From IMG/VR virus record IMGVR_UViG_3300017917_002759, positions 1-64,000 of that record: 64,000 nt of DNA; one strand, 5' to 3'. The notes under the pieces are model-generated. The model saw only the letters and a program-made list of their open reading frames with translations, had not been told where the DNA came from and did not search any database. The DNA is from a virus. Positions 50,444-58,803 of the stretch are shown here, piece after piece. Every line of letters begins with the position of its first letter. Within the stretch, counting starts at the first letter, position 1. A program made the position numbers and the translations under genes.

Positions 50444-53167
50444 TTAATAACTTTGCGCCGATGCTAATACAGTCCATGTACCGCCAGATCTAATAAATGA
50501 GAAAGAAAATATCTGTCTTCTACTAGATACTGCTGAGGGAACAATATTATTAGCCCAATTTATGGTTTGATTTACCCCTGCGATTTGAACAGCAGTCGGT
50601 CTTCTACCAGTAGCACCTTGCACGATTATCAACACCGCGGAATAGCTATAGTTGTTAGTAGTTGGTACATTAGTAAAGTTTGCGGTAAAATCTGCAGATG
50701 GGTTAGTATGTAGAAAAATTGCTCCAGCTGCCCAGTTGTGTGTAACTGTACCAGTAGCTGCGTTAATAGTCTGAAATAATTCTGCAGTTTGTTGTATTGT
50801 AGCTGTGCCGGTTGTAGTGAATGAAGTAGAAGTTAAAGAGCTAAATGCACCTGTGCTTATAGTTGTAGAACCTATAGGTGTATTTTGAATACTTGCACCA
50901 GCAATCGCTCCCCCTACATTTAATGCACCACTAATACCTACACCGCCGGTTACTACTAACGTACCTGTAGTAGTCGAAGAGGATGATGTATTTTGTGTGA
51001 ATGTTACTGCGCCGCCAGCACTAAAAGCACTACCAACATTTAATGCTTGACTGATTCCAACACCACCGGTTACTACTAACGTACCTGTACTGGTACTTGA
51101 AGAATTTGTTCCGGCGGTAAGTGTTACTGCGCCGTTAGCAGCTACCGTAGTAAAAGCTCCGGAACTTCTAGTAACAGAACCTATAGGCGTGTTTTGAATA
51201 CTTGAAGCATCGATAGTGCCCCCTACATTTAAGGCACCGCTAATACCAACTCCCCCAGTAACGGTTACTGCACCTGTTGTAGTAGAAGTCGAAGCGGTGC
51301 CGCTGATAAATGATGAATCACCACTTACAGTACCGCCAGTAAATCCCGGAGGATCACCCCATTCTGGAGGTAAAGAAGTTCCTCTAGATGTTAAAACCTT
51401 TCCTAGAGAACCATAATCTGTTCCATCGAAACTAATAGCTCCTGTATTATTGAACTGTAGCTTAATAGTGCCTATACCGTCAGCAATAATAACATGACTA
51501 TTCAATCCATTAATTCCAGAACCACTATTTCCTCCAATAATAACATTGTTATCACCGGAAAGTATAGCACTGCCTGCTAAGTATCCTATGGCTAAATTTG
51601 CCGCACCTTGATGTAATTTTAACGCATCGGTGCCTATTCCAATACATTGACTTCCTGCAGTTTTATCTGCCATTACAGAATTACCGATAGCGATATTGTC
51701 GTTACCGTCTGTGTGTTGGCCAAGAGTAGAAAACCCTATAGCGATAGCGTTAAACCCGCTAACATTTGAACCTAAAGGAGCATTGATACCGGTGCCACCA
51801 CCGATCGCTACGTTTTGTGCAAACCCCGAACCAATGGCAGCTCCGTTGCCAAATCTAATACCATTAAAAAATCCGTCGCCGCCCGCATACAAACTTCTGC
51901 CAATACCAACACCGCCTGTTACACGCAAAGCACCTGTGGTGGTAGATGTCGATGCTGTGGCATTATTAACAAATATTGTACCAGAAATTGTACCACCATT
52001 AAAACCGCCAGATAATGATGTTAATACAGCACTTCCGCCGGAAAATATAGTTCCGCCTACATACATCGCACCACCGACTCCTACACCGCCTGTTACGGTA
52101 AGAGCACCCGTGGTAGTTGAAGTTGATGCAGTTGAAGAAGTTACATTAATTGCGTTTGGAACTGTTCCGCCCTGGAAAGCACTAGCCGCACCATCAACAT
52201 ATTGTTTATTAACTGCATCTGTAAGTTCAATAGGGGCAGCTAAATTCGTTATTCTGCTGTTTTTAACATTAATATCGCCGGGTGTTTCTATAATAAAATC
52301 TGAACCAGTCCTTAAAGTGAATACTCCTAAACCATTATCAAAAATTTCTGGGACAGCCAGACTTACTCCAACAACTGCACCACCATTGACTAATAAAGTA
52401 TTATCGACTTCTAAATTGTTATCGATAATTACATCATTATCAACAGTAATATTTGAAGTTTCTAGAGTATTAGTATTAGATATCCATTTAAGATTAATTC
52501 CAGCAGACGATAGGACATTTCCGTTAGAATCATATATTGGTAATTCACCAGTACTGCCATTCTCGATAACCCCGGCAGCATCTAAATCAATAGCGGCAAT
52601 TGAATTATCAACATAAGTTTTTACAGCACTTTCTGTAGGAACAGCGGTAGGCGAATTATCGACCATAAGAGCGTCTGTGCTGAATTCTGTGATTTCGGCT
52701 CCTACTTTAAACTGTATAGAATCCATATTCGACAATACAGTTAAATTTGCAACGGAGTCAGCCGTTAGTAGCCCTTGTGCATTAATACTTAGACCTGCTC
52801 CGATTTTTACCGTTCCTAAGGTAGTAGCGGTAGCTACAGTGTTAAAAGCATTCTGAACGTCAGTGAGAGTAGCAATATTTGTAGGAAGAGGAAGATTCGT
52901 AAGCTGGCTTCCGTCACCAATGAACGCTTGTGCTTGGAGAGTCTTTGATCCAAAATTTACAGTACCGCTACCGCCGCCACCGCCTCCGGAAATATTAGCT
53001 AGATCAGCCCGCAACAGGGGAAACCCGCCGGGCTGCTCTCCATCATAGATTCTGATCGTTTTTTCGTTAGAGTCGTAGTATATTTCACCGCTGTTAAACG
53101 AATTTACATCGAGAAATTCGTCAATATTGGGTCTTAATCTAATTGACCTTTCTATATTCCCTGCCAT
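50444..53167 (-). CDS. Long trimeric fibre with VTGGVG repeats and YadA-head-like section
   Basis: 907 residues. N terminus RSIRLRPNIDEFLDVNSF, IYYDSNEKTIRIYDG (attachment module), a Gly-rich linker, then a stalk with five TTTGALTVTGGVG-type repeats. Residues about 450-560 have short repeats NAIAIGFSTLG, NIAIGNSVM, CIGIGTDAL, LAIGYLAG and NVIIGGNSG, as in YadA-type left-handed beta-rolls of trimeric adhesins. C-terminal domain NWAAGAIFLHTNP to WTVLASAQSY is a common fibre end. The VTGGVG repeats are shared with the giant + strand protein. Likely a receptor-binding or head fibre. Confidence 0.75.
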   Translation of the reverse strand: MAGNIERSIRLRPNIDEFLDVNSFNSGEIYYDSNEKTIRIYDGEQPGGFPLLRADLANISGGGGGGSGTVNFGSKTLQAQAFIGDGSQLTNLPLPTNIATLTDVQNAFNTVATATTLGTVKIGAGLSINAQGLLTADSVANLTVLSNMDSIQFKVGAEITEFSTDALMVDNSPTAVPTESAVKTYVDNSIAAIDLDAAGVIENGSTGELPIYDSNGNVLSSAGINLKWISNTNTLETSNITVDNDVIIDNNLEVDNTLLVNGGAVVGVSLAVPEIFDNGLGVFTLRTGSDFIIETPGDINVKNSRITNLAAPIELTDAVNKQYVDGAASAFQGGTVPNAINVTSSTASTSTTTGALTVTGGVGVGGAMYVGGTIFSGGSAVLTSLSGGFNGGTISGTIFVNNATASTSTTTGALRVTGGVGIGRSLYAGGDGFFNGIRFGNGAAIGSGFAQNVAIGGGTGINAPLGSNVSGFNAIAIGFSTLGQHTDGNDNIAIGNSVMADKTAGSQCIGIGTDALKLHQGAANLAIGYLAGSAILSGDNNVIIGGNSGSGINGLNSHVIIADGIGTIKLQFNNTGAISFDGTDYGSLGKVLTSRGTSLPPEWGDPPGFTGGTVSGDSSFISGTASTSTTTGAVTVTGGVGISGALNVGGTIDASSIQNTPIGSVTRSSGAFTTVAANGAVTLTAGTNSSSTSTGTLVVTGGVGISQALNVGSAFSAGGAVTFTQNTSSSSTTTGTLVVTGGVGISGALNVGGAIAGASIQNTPIGSTTISTGAFSSLTSTSFTTTGTATIQQTAELFQTINAATGTVTHNWAAGAIFLHTNPSADFTANFTNVPTTNNYSYSAVLIIVQGATGRRPTAVQIAGVNQTINWANNIVPSAVSSRRQIFSFSFIRSGGTWTVLASAQSY

Positions 53168-53188
53168 CCTAATTTCCTCTATATGTAA

Positions 53189-53194
53189 TATTTA
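53189..53194 (-). promoter_or_regulatory. Late promoter (TAAATA) for the long fibre
   Basis: On the minus strand, 21 nt before ATG 53167, with AGAGGA between. Lies in the only sizeable gap (53 bp) of the gp14-to-fibre run. Confidence 0.45.
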
Positions 53195-53220
53195 CCCTTT
53201 TCAGCAAGGGGTAAAGATGG

Positions 53221-53481
53221 CTAATATTTAGGTATTTTTTGTTCTAATTTTGCTCTTATGGATTGCAGCTTTGTTTGCAAATCGTCTGATTGTGTTTTAT
53301 TGGCTAGTCTTTCAGAAATTAATAAATCAAAATTTTGATCTATTTGTTTTATGAGCATGATATATTGATCATAAAGACTTTTTAACTCTGATTTAAGGGC
53401 TCGATCGTTAATTTCTTCAATAGCATTAATATATCGATCTTTGTCTTTTTTAAATCTTGGATGATTTTGTATAGTTGTCAT
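53221..53481 (-). CDS. Small coiled-coil protein, function unknown
   Basis: 86 residues, all helical: NHPRFKKDKDRYINAIEEI followed by heptads with LIKQIDQNFDLL. No family named. Overlaps the Nudix-like gene by 4 nt (ATGA). Its position between gp15 and a long fibre suggests assembly or structural use; evidence is only context. Confidence 0.55.
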   Translation of the reverse strand: MTTIQNHPRFKKDKDRYINAIEEINDRALKSELKSLYDQYIMLIKQIDQNFDLLISERLANKTQSDDLQTKLQSIRAKLEQKIPKY

Positions 53482-53864
53482 ACCTTTTCCTCTAAGATTA
53501 AAACTGTTTCTATTTTCGCTTGCGTAATTTTATTTGTAAGAGTGGATTTCAAGCCAGTGTGTAGATTTTTGGGAAGATTTTCTAAGTTACACCAGCATAT
53601 GGTAGAAATTAATGGTCTAAAAAATTCTTCATTTACTAGACAGATATATGTAGAATATTCAAATCCCATATCTTGACTTTGATATAGTTCGACAGGAATC
53701 AATCTCGATTCTTTCCCAACAGTGTCAATTATTAATTCTTTCGAATCTTCAAATACTGATTCTTTTCGTATAAATGTGGGAACGGTCCATTTTGAATCTT
53801 CTAGAATTAAAAAAATTCTAGAAGTTTTTTTTGAAATAAAGAGAATTCCGGCACGTTTCTGCAT
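53478..53864 (-). CDS. Nudix-fold-like protein with a degenerate Nudix box
   Basis: 128 residues from ATG 53864; a longer frame reaches back into gp15, but this start lies 11 nt after the gp15 stop. RAGILFISK, FLILEDSKWTVP, MGFEYSTYICLV, EEFFRPLI and WCNLENLPKNLHTGL follow the order of phage Nudix hydrolases. The expected box G-x5-E-x7-R-E-x2-E-E-x-G is absent: the stretch after WTVP reads TFIRKESVFEDSKELI, without the Gly, Arg-Glu and Glu-Glu. It is therefore probably not a hydrolase and may have become a binding or structural protein. Confidence 0.55.
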   Translation of the reverse strand: MQKRAGILFISKKTSRIFLILEDSKWTVPTFIRKESVFEDSKELIIDTVGKESRLIPVELYQSQDMGFEYSTYICLVNEEFFRPLISTICWCNLENLPKNLHTGLKSTLTNKITQAKIETVLILEEKV

Positions 53865-53875
53865 GCCAGTACTTA

Positions 53876-55303
53876 TCAAGGATTTAAGTCGAAACTCCAA
53901 TATCCGGCTGCATATTCGCCTTCGAAGCTTTTGAGCCACTGACCGTCTTCCCATTTATATTGTATTAAAGTTTTGATGTTTTGAACATATTCGATACTAC
54001 TGCTACTAGATGATTCAAATACTATGCTCCAAGAATCTGTGTTAGAGTTCCATTGTATAATATCATTAGCCGAAGCAGTAAATCCGTTACCGTCGCCATT
54101 TTTCCATGCTTCGATATTTTCTGGAATATCTTCTAAAATTAGATACCTAGTTCCGTTTGGAATATTATTGTAGCCATTAAAAGCCGAAATCGGATTGAAT
54201 GTTGTAGGATTAATAATAGCATCAACCGGCGACAATGTGTTTGTAGGCACGGTGTCTGCATCGAGTGTTACTTGTAAAAATGTCGAATCTATTTCATTAA
54301 TAACAAAAGTACCTACGATTTCAGCTCCGCTAGGCTGAAGGAATCTTATCTGACTGATCGCCGGTGTGAAGCCCTCGTATTGATCTAAAACAACAGTCCA
54401 ATCTAATCTTTGACCATGTTTAATAGGAATATTTAAACCAAGGTCAGAAACCGCTTCGTTGGGATTCAGCACACTGACATTGTAGAGTTTATCACTAAGA
54501 TTTCCAGTATCTGCTTTTAATAACAGCACTCCAAATCCTCCCGGAGTGACTCTTACCGCACCAGGATTAGGATCAGGTCCGTCTATATAATTAAATGCTA
54601 ATTCAGATAATGGTTTTAATTGACCATCATCACTAAACATGTTCATAATAATGTTTTGTACAATACCGAGTTTTTTAACTTTAACAGGGGGACTGATGTA
54701 TATAGGCATTTCAAAATCTAAAGTACATATATCAATCTCAGATTCAGTTCCTGCGGGAATGGATCTTCCTGTAAAAGTTGTATTGATCATATCAACGACA
54801 CTGAGACTAGTCCAATCGATATAATTATCAGTGGTCTGTACTTCGAGACTGGGATTAAACAATACTAAAATTTGTTCTAGTAACTGTAATTTTTGATCTG
54901 TATTACTAGTCCAAATATCGGCTCTCATAGTAAGCTTGAAAGGTGTAGGCATCAATCGCTCTACAGTATATCCGCCACCTTGATTATTACCATATACTGG
55001 ATCACCGTTGTCATCGAATTCATAATTTCTTTCTCTGATATTAACCTTGCTGACATAGGTAGCATCGGATAATCTAGTCCTGTCTAATTCTAATCCTGTA
55101 ATATAACAGGCTATCTTAGGCACACTGGGTAGTTTGTTTTCGCTATTTTCTTTGATAATAGCTGCAACTTGTCTGGTCATATCCCCGTAAGTAACAGGAA
55201 CCAACTTTTCAGTTCCATCGCCAGCTCGATATTTAAAACCGATGAAGATTCGCATAAACTGAGTTACATATCTTCTTATCTGACCGTCATAAAAGAAATC
55301 CAT
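53876..55303 (-). CDS. 15: Tail completion and sheath stabiliser gp15
   Basis: 475 residues, longer than T4 gp15 (272). FFYDGQIRRYVTQFMRIF, VPVTYGDMTRQVA, PFKLTMRADIWTSN and LLEQILVLFNPSLEV match the T4-type gp15 pattern; EMPIYISPPVKVKKLG follows. The C-terminal 200 residues are an extra beta-rich extension (IPNGTRYLILEDIPE, DIIQWNSNTDSW). gp15 caps the tail tube and sheath so that heads can join. Overlaps gp14 by 1 nt. Confidence 0.8.
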   Translation of the reverse strand: MDFFYDGQIRRYVTQFMRIFIGFKYRAGDGTEKLVPVTYGDMTRQVAAIIKENSENKLPSVPKIACYITGLELDRTRLSDATYVSKVNIRERNYEFDDNGDPVYGNNQGGGYTVERLMPTPFKLTMRADIWTSNTDQKLQLLEQILVLFNPSLEVQTTDNYIDWTSLSVVDMINTTFTGRSIPAGTESEIDICTLDFEMPIYISPPVKVKKLGIVQNIIMNMFSDDGQLKPLSELAFNYIDGPDPNPGAVRVTPGGFGVLLLKADTGNLSDKLYNVSVLNPNEAVSDLGLNIPIKHGQRLDWTVVLDQYEGFTPAISQIRFLQPSGAEIVGTFVINEIDSTFLQVTLDADTVPTNTLSPVDAIINPTTFNPISAFNGYNNIPNGTRYLILEDIPENIEAWKNGDGNGFTASANDIIQWNSNTDSWSIVFESSSSSSIEYVQNIKTLIQYKWEDGQWLKSFEGEYAAGYWSFDLNP

Positions 55304-56547
55304 TATTCATCCGCCTTTGGTCTTAGGGCTTTACTCAAGCTCTGCTTTTCTTTAACTTCTTTACCGTTAATGATAGTAGAATTATCATTGTTGATAAAAG
55401 TAGATTTTTGATTCTGTCTTACTTCTTTGCCCTCAAATGGTTTACCGGTGCCTGTATCGCTGGCCCCTAGATTGCTCATAGTCATCCTTACCTTGTCCTC
55501 GTACTTAACCCATCTGCGTCCGTTAAATCTAAATAATCTCTGAGGTGTATAATCTGTTCGAAGATGGAATTGTCCCTCTACTGCGGTCATCGGAAAAGTT
55601 ATACCGCTGGTAAATGGAGCACCGTTCGGTGGAACAACATCTTCGTGATAGTTATCGTACCCGTCTTTTGTTGGAGTGTCCATAGTTGAGCTAGCATCAA
55701 TTATCTGAATAATTGTTCCATCCGGACCTTCGACACTGGCAATACTAGAATCTAGTACTCCACTATCTGTGGTGACTAATTTAGGATTACCGTGGTCATC
55801 TAATGGCACAGTATAATACATAGAAGTATCATACCCGCTTCTCGGAGCATCCAATTCGGCTTGATCAAGGACCGCCTGAGTAATTTCTAATTCTTTAGCA
55901 TATGTACTCATTATATCTCTAAGTGTAAATTCAGATTCTGTACCATCACAATTTTCTTGAACCTTGTCAAGGATATCTTTGAATTCTTGACTATCAACTA
56001 ATGGTTTGCATTTAGCACGATATAAATGAGGATACCATGTAGATGAAAATCCCTCCGCTGCTCTATTAACTTCTTCGATTACATAGAATCTTTTTAATGC
56101 AAAAGTAAAATCGTTTAGGGCAAATTCATCTTTTAAATGCGGGAGCTCTATAACGTCTCCCGAAATCATTTTTCTGCCGAGTTTTTCCACAGTGTCGTTG
56201 ATATGGAAAGTTATAAAAATAGTATCATTTTGTAAGAACAAACCAAACTGACTTAGATTAAAGTCAATGTCTTGGATGTTATAAACTCCTCGCAACACAT
56301 AAACGTCCGGGTCATATTTACGATCTCTGTTTTCTAAGAACAGCATATCTTGTATTTGAGTAGGATTTTTAGTATCGTAAAACGGAGTGGTAGGTGTAGC
56401 TTCGTCAGTTGATGTTGGACCACCGGGACCTATATACTTGTGGATCAGCACATCAGTGCCGCCTACTTGGAACATTTCCCAGACGGTTTTATCTATAAAT
56501 TTGTAGTCATTGCCCTTTTCTGGGCGATATAGCGAAAGTCTTGGCAT
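55303..56547 (-). CDS. 14: Neck protein gp14
   Basis: 414 residues from ATG 56547 (PRLSLYRPEKGNDYKFID); an in-frame ATG 42 nt upstream would overlap the promoter and gp13. The block DVYVLRGVYNIQDIDFNLSQF, FLQNDTIFITFHINDTVEKLG and WYPHLYRAKCKPLVDSQEFKD, given here in parts, is typical of gp14 in marine T4-like phages. With gp13 it forms the neck that seals the DNA-filled head and joins the tail. It is on the opposite strand to gp13, unlike T4. TAAATA ends 7 nt before the ATG. Confidence 0.78.
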   Translation of the reverse strand: MPRLSLYRPEKGNDYKFIDKTVWEMFQVGGTDVLIHKYIGPGGPTSTDEATPTTPFYDTKNPTQIQDMLFLENRDRKYDPDVYVLRGVYNIQDIDFNLSQFGLFLQNDTIFITFHINDTVEKLGRKMISGDVIELPHLKDEFALNDFTFALKRFYVIEEVNRAAEGFSSTWYPHLYRAKCKPLVDSQEFKDILDKVQENCDGTESEFTLRDIMSTYAKELEITQAVLDQAELDAPRSGYDTSMYYTVPLDDHGNPKLVTTDSGVLDSSIASVEGPDGTIIQIIDASSTMDTPTKDGYDNYHEDVVPPNGAPFTSGITFPMTAVEGQFHLRTDYTPQRLFRFNGRRWVKYEDKVRMTMSNLGASDTGTGKPFEGKEVRQNQKSTFINNDNSTIINGKEVKEKQSLSKALRPKADE

Positions 56548-56554
56548 AGTACTA

Positions 56555-56560
56555 TATTTA
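56555..56560 (-). promoter_or_regulatory. Late promoter (TAAATA) for gp14, leaderless type
   Basis: GGTAAATA on the minus strand, 7 nt before ATG 56547; no Shine-Dalgarno. Back to back with the gp13 promoter 9 bp away. Confidence 0.5.
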
Positions 56561-56569
56561 CCGATGTAA

Positions 56570-56575
56570 TAAATA
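56570..56575 (+). promoter_or_regulatory. Late promoter (AATAAATA) for gp13, leaderless type
   Basis: AATAAATA, ending 5 nt before ATG 56581; no Shine-Dalgarno. Diverges from the gp14 promoter. Confidence 0.55.
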
Positions 56576-56580
56576 CTAGC

Positions 56581-57339
56581 ATGAGCCAATTAGATCAAGA
56601 AAAACAGAAAGTCTATGATTACTGTCGCTTAATGCTGGGCGACGGTATGACTGATGTTGAGCTAGACCCAGCACACTACGAAACAGCACTACAGCGATCT
56701 TTAGCAATATTTCGACAAAGAGGCGATAATTCTGTAGAGGAAAGCTTCGCATTTTTGACCCTCGAAAAAGACAAAAATGAATATATCTTGCCCGAAGAAA
56801 TACAAACAGTTAGAGAGATATATCGTAGAAGTATAGGATCTAGAAGTGGCGGCGGCAACGGTGGCACAGTATTTGAACCCTTTAACTTAGCCTATACAAA
56901 TACCTACTTACTTAGTTCTACTAACATGGGTGGTCTTGCTACTTACGAGCTTTTCGCAGGTTATCAAGAGCGTGTGGGTAAAATGTTTGGTAGTTTTATT
57001 AACTTTACCTTTATTCCTGAAAGTAGAAAGCTGATCATAATGCAGCGTCCTAGAACACAGGAAGAAGTAATGTTATGGGTTTATAATAAAAAACCAGACG
57101 TATCAATATTAACTAACGTGTATTCAGGACAGTGGATCAAAGATTATAGTCTAGCAAATTGTAAAATTATGCTAGGACAAGCCAGAGAAAAATTTGCAAG
57201 TATCGCAGGACCCCAAGGCGGAACTGCGCTAAATGGAGCAGCACTAAAATCCGAAGGACAAGCCGATCTTGACCGATTAACCATGGAATTGGTAACACAA
57301 GTATCTGGAGGACAAGGCTATAGCTTTGTAATAGGTTAA
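56581..57339 (+). CDS. 13: Neck protein gp13
   Basis: 252 residues (T4: 309). KQKVYDYCRLMLGDGMTDVELD, RSLAIFRQRGDNSVEESF (parts shown), YILPEEIQTVREIYRR, MFGSFINFTFIPESRKLI and MLWVYNKKP fit gp13 of marine T4-like phages. Works with gp14 at the head-tail junction. A Gly/Ser loop (SRSGGGNGG) interrupts the middle. The stop codon overlaps the next ATG by 1 nt. Confidence 0.78.
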   Translation: MSQLDQEKQKVYDYCRLMLGDGMTDVELDPAHYETALQRSLAIFRQRGDNSVEESFAFLTLEKDKNEYILPEEIQTVREIYRRSIGSRSGGGNGGTVFEPFNLAYTNTYLLSSTNMGGLATYELFAGYQERVGKMFGSFINFTFIPESRKLIIMQRPRTQEEVMLWVYNKKPDVSILTNVYSGQWIKDYSLANCKIMLGQAREKFASIAGPQGGTALNGAALKSEGQADLDRLTMELVTQVSGGQGYSFVIG

Positions 57340-57677
57340 TGAAAGCTTCGGAATTTATATTTGAATCCGACGAGGAATATTACACTGAAACCGCTAAAAT
57401 GGTTTGGGGAGTAGGAAAACAAACTACTCGAGGTGGTAAAGCAAAATTAAAATTTCGATGTACTACAGGACAACGTGCCGGGAGACAAGTAAGTCACCCC
57501 AGTAAATGCCATCAACAATATGATGTAGCACAAGCTCAAAGAATGAAAACCACTAGAGCTCGAACAAAAACACAACAAGCTCGCAGACAAACAAGAACTA
57601 AATCTATCAATACTGCTAGTGTTTTAGCACAAAGGCTCAACACCGGCAAACCAAAAACTCCAAAACCATATTATTAA
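57339..57677 (+). CDS. Basic protein with capsid-targeting-like N terminus
   Basis: 112 residues, strongly basic (many Arg/Lys after residue 28; RMKTTRARTKTQQARRQTR). N terminus MKASEFIFE parallels the T4 capsid targeting sequence MKTYQEFIAE, and I7-F8-E9 fits gp21 specificity. LKFRCTTGQRAGRQVSHPSKC includes a Cys/His set that could bind metal or DNA. Short basic proteins of this type lie near neck genes in marine T4-like phages. A role as packaged DNA-binding internal protein is inferred. Confidence 0.6.
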   Translation: MKASEFIFESDEEYYTETAKMVWGVGKQTTRGGKAKLKFRCTTGQRAGRQVSHPSKCHQQYDVAQAQRMKTTRARTKTQQARRQTRTKSINTASVLAQRLNTGKPKTPKPYY

Positions 57678-57678
57678 C

Positions 57679-57707
57679 TTGACCTTTTAGATCATAGATC
57701 ATATAAT
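57679..57707 (+). promoter_or_regulatory. Host sigma70-type promoter for gp1
   Basis: TTGACC (57679-57684), 17-bp spacer, TATAAT (57702-57707): near-perfect bacterial promoter, followed by GGAGG before ATG 57727. Implies early transcription, unlike the surrounding late genes. Confidence 0.8.
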
Positions 57708-57726
57708 ATCTTTATTGGAGGATATT

Positions 57727-58368
57727 ATGATCATAGGTATTTGCGGATTTATTGGCAGCGGCAAAGATACAATCGCTGACTATCTTGTAAATTCTCACGA
57801 ATTTCGAAGAGAAAGTTTTGCTTCAACTCTCAAAGATGCTGTAAGCGCGGTGTTTGGATGGGACCGAACACTGTTAGAAGGGCGTACTAAGGAAGCCCGA
57901 GAGTGGCGGGAGCAAGTAGATCCGTGGTGGGCTAAACGACTTGACATGCCCACACTAACTCCTAGATGGGTACTGCAATATTGGGGTACAGAGGTGTGTC
58001 GTAAATCGTTCCATGATGATATATGGATCGCTAGCCTAGAAAACAAACTCCGCAATTCTAAAGATCATGTGGTAATCTCAGATTGCCGGTTTCCTAATGA
58101 AATACAAAGTATTCGTAATGCTGGTGGCAAAATCGTATGGGTCAAACGTGGTCAATTGCCTGACTGGTATGATGATGCGGTTTCTTTAAATAAAGGCCCC
58201 AACGGAAACATGACCTGGGCCGGAGCAAAAACTAGATTAGAACAGCTTAAAATACATGCTTCGGAAACAGCATGGGTTGGTACAAAATTTGATGCTGTAT
58301 TGGAAAACGATAGCAGTATTGACGATCTATATAAAAAAGTAGAGCAGTTAGTTAAAAGTCAGCCATAA
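57727..58368 (+). CDS. 1: Deoxynucleoside monophosphate kinase gp1
   Basis: 213 residues from ATG 57727, which has a strong GGAGG; a TTG 12 nt upstream is within that site. GICGFIGSGKDTIADYL is the Walker A/P-loop; WDRTLLEGRTKEAREWRE, TPRWVLQYWGTEVCR and VVISDCRFPNE are typical of T4 gp1-type kinases. Phosphorylates dNMPs (in T4 also hydroxymethyl-dCMP) for phage DNA synthesis. It lies between structural genes but has its own sigma70-type promoter. Its 3' end overlaps the convergent HNH gene by 17 nt. Confidence 0.88.
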   Translation: MIIGICGFIGSGKDTIADYLVNSHEFRRESFASTLKDAVSAVFGWDRTLLEGRTKEAREWREQVDPWWAKRLDMPTLTPRWVLQYWGTEVCRKSFHDDIWIASLENKLRNSKDHVVISDCRFPNEIQSIRNAGGKIVWVKRGQLPDWYDDAVSLNKGPNGNMTWAGAKTRLEQLKIHASETAWVGTKFDAVLENDSSIDDLYKKVEQLVKSQP

Positions 58369-58687
58369 GATCGCCTTGCTTCCATTTAATTCCTTCTTTG
58401 GCTAACACACGTTGGCAGTTAGCGCAGACTGTTTTTAGATTACTAGGCCGACAGTTATTTAGATCCTCATCCACATGATATACAGAGAATACTTCCGGAT
58501 GACTTGATTTAAAACCGCAGCGATCGCATTGATTCTTCTTTCGATAACCTGCACGATACCATCTAGGAATCCCATGATACTTTCCGTTTCTTAGACATAT
58601 CTCACACAACGAACGATAGTATATCCTTCCCTGTTTCTTATAATTAATCGCAGCAGGCCTTAAACCGCATTCACATAGTGGTCTCAT
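58352..58687 (-). CDS. HNH-type zinc protein
   Basis: 111 residues from ATG 58687, supported by TAAATA ending 5 nt upstream; the open frame extends further but without a ribosome-binding site. Three Cys pairs: CECG, CEIC and CDRCG with CANCQ. VYHVDEDLNNCRPSNLKTVC is the HNH core (His, Asn, then CxxC). A well-conserved protein of marine T4-like phages. Family members are nucleases; whether this one is a free-standing homing enzyme or has a packaging or repair role is open. The Gly usually in HVDGN is Glu here. Confidence 0.75.
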   Translation of the reverse strand: MRPLCECGLRPAAINYKKQGRIYYRSLCEICLRNGKYHGIPRWYRAGYRKKNQCDRCGFKSSHPEVFSVYHVDEDLNNCRPSNLKTVCANCQRVLAKEGIKWKQGDLMADF

Positions 58688-58692
58688 AATTA

Positions 58693-58698
58693 TATTTA
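58693..58698 (-). promoter_or_regulatory. Late promoter (TAAATA) for the HNH gene, leaderless type
   Basis: TTTAAATA on the minus strand ends 5 nt before ATG 58687; no Shine-Dalgarno. Confidence 0.5.
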
Positions 58699-58763
58699 AA
58701 GAAACCTGCCCTTTTCTTCCCCTTTTCTTCTGGTAATAACGGTGTATTTTTATCAAAAGCCGC

Positions 58764-58769
58764 TAAATA
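58764..58769 (+). promoter_or_regulatory. Late promoter (TAAATA) for the tail sheath gene
   Basis: GCTAAATA, 34 nt before ATG 58804; AGGAG (58791-58795) is the ribosome-binding site. Confidence 0.5.
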
Positions 58770-58803
58770 TCTATACGAGATTTAACCATCAGGAGATAAC
58801 GGA

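Noticed and set aside
51696-52616. 306-residue frame on the plus strand
   Set aside because: Shadow of the repetitive 907-residue fibre on the minus strand; low-complexity proline-rich product.
56548-56589. Longer N terminus for gp14 starting at 56589
   Set aside because: It would overlap both promoters and the gp13 start; ATG 56547 begins the conserved sequence and has the standard promoter spacing.
58352-58687. HNH gene as a recent homing insertion
   Set aside because: The product looks like a conserved protein of marine T4-like phages with its own late promoter, and no interrupted gene is visible at the site.
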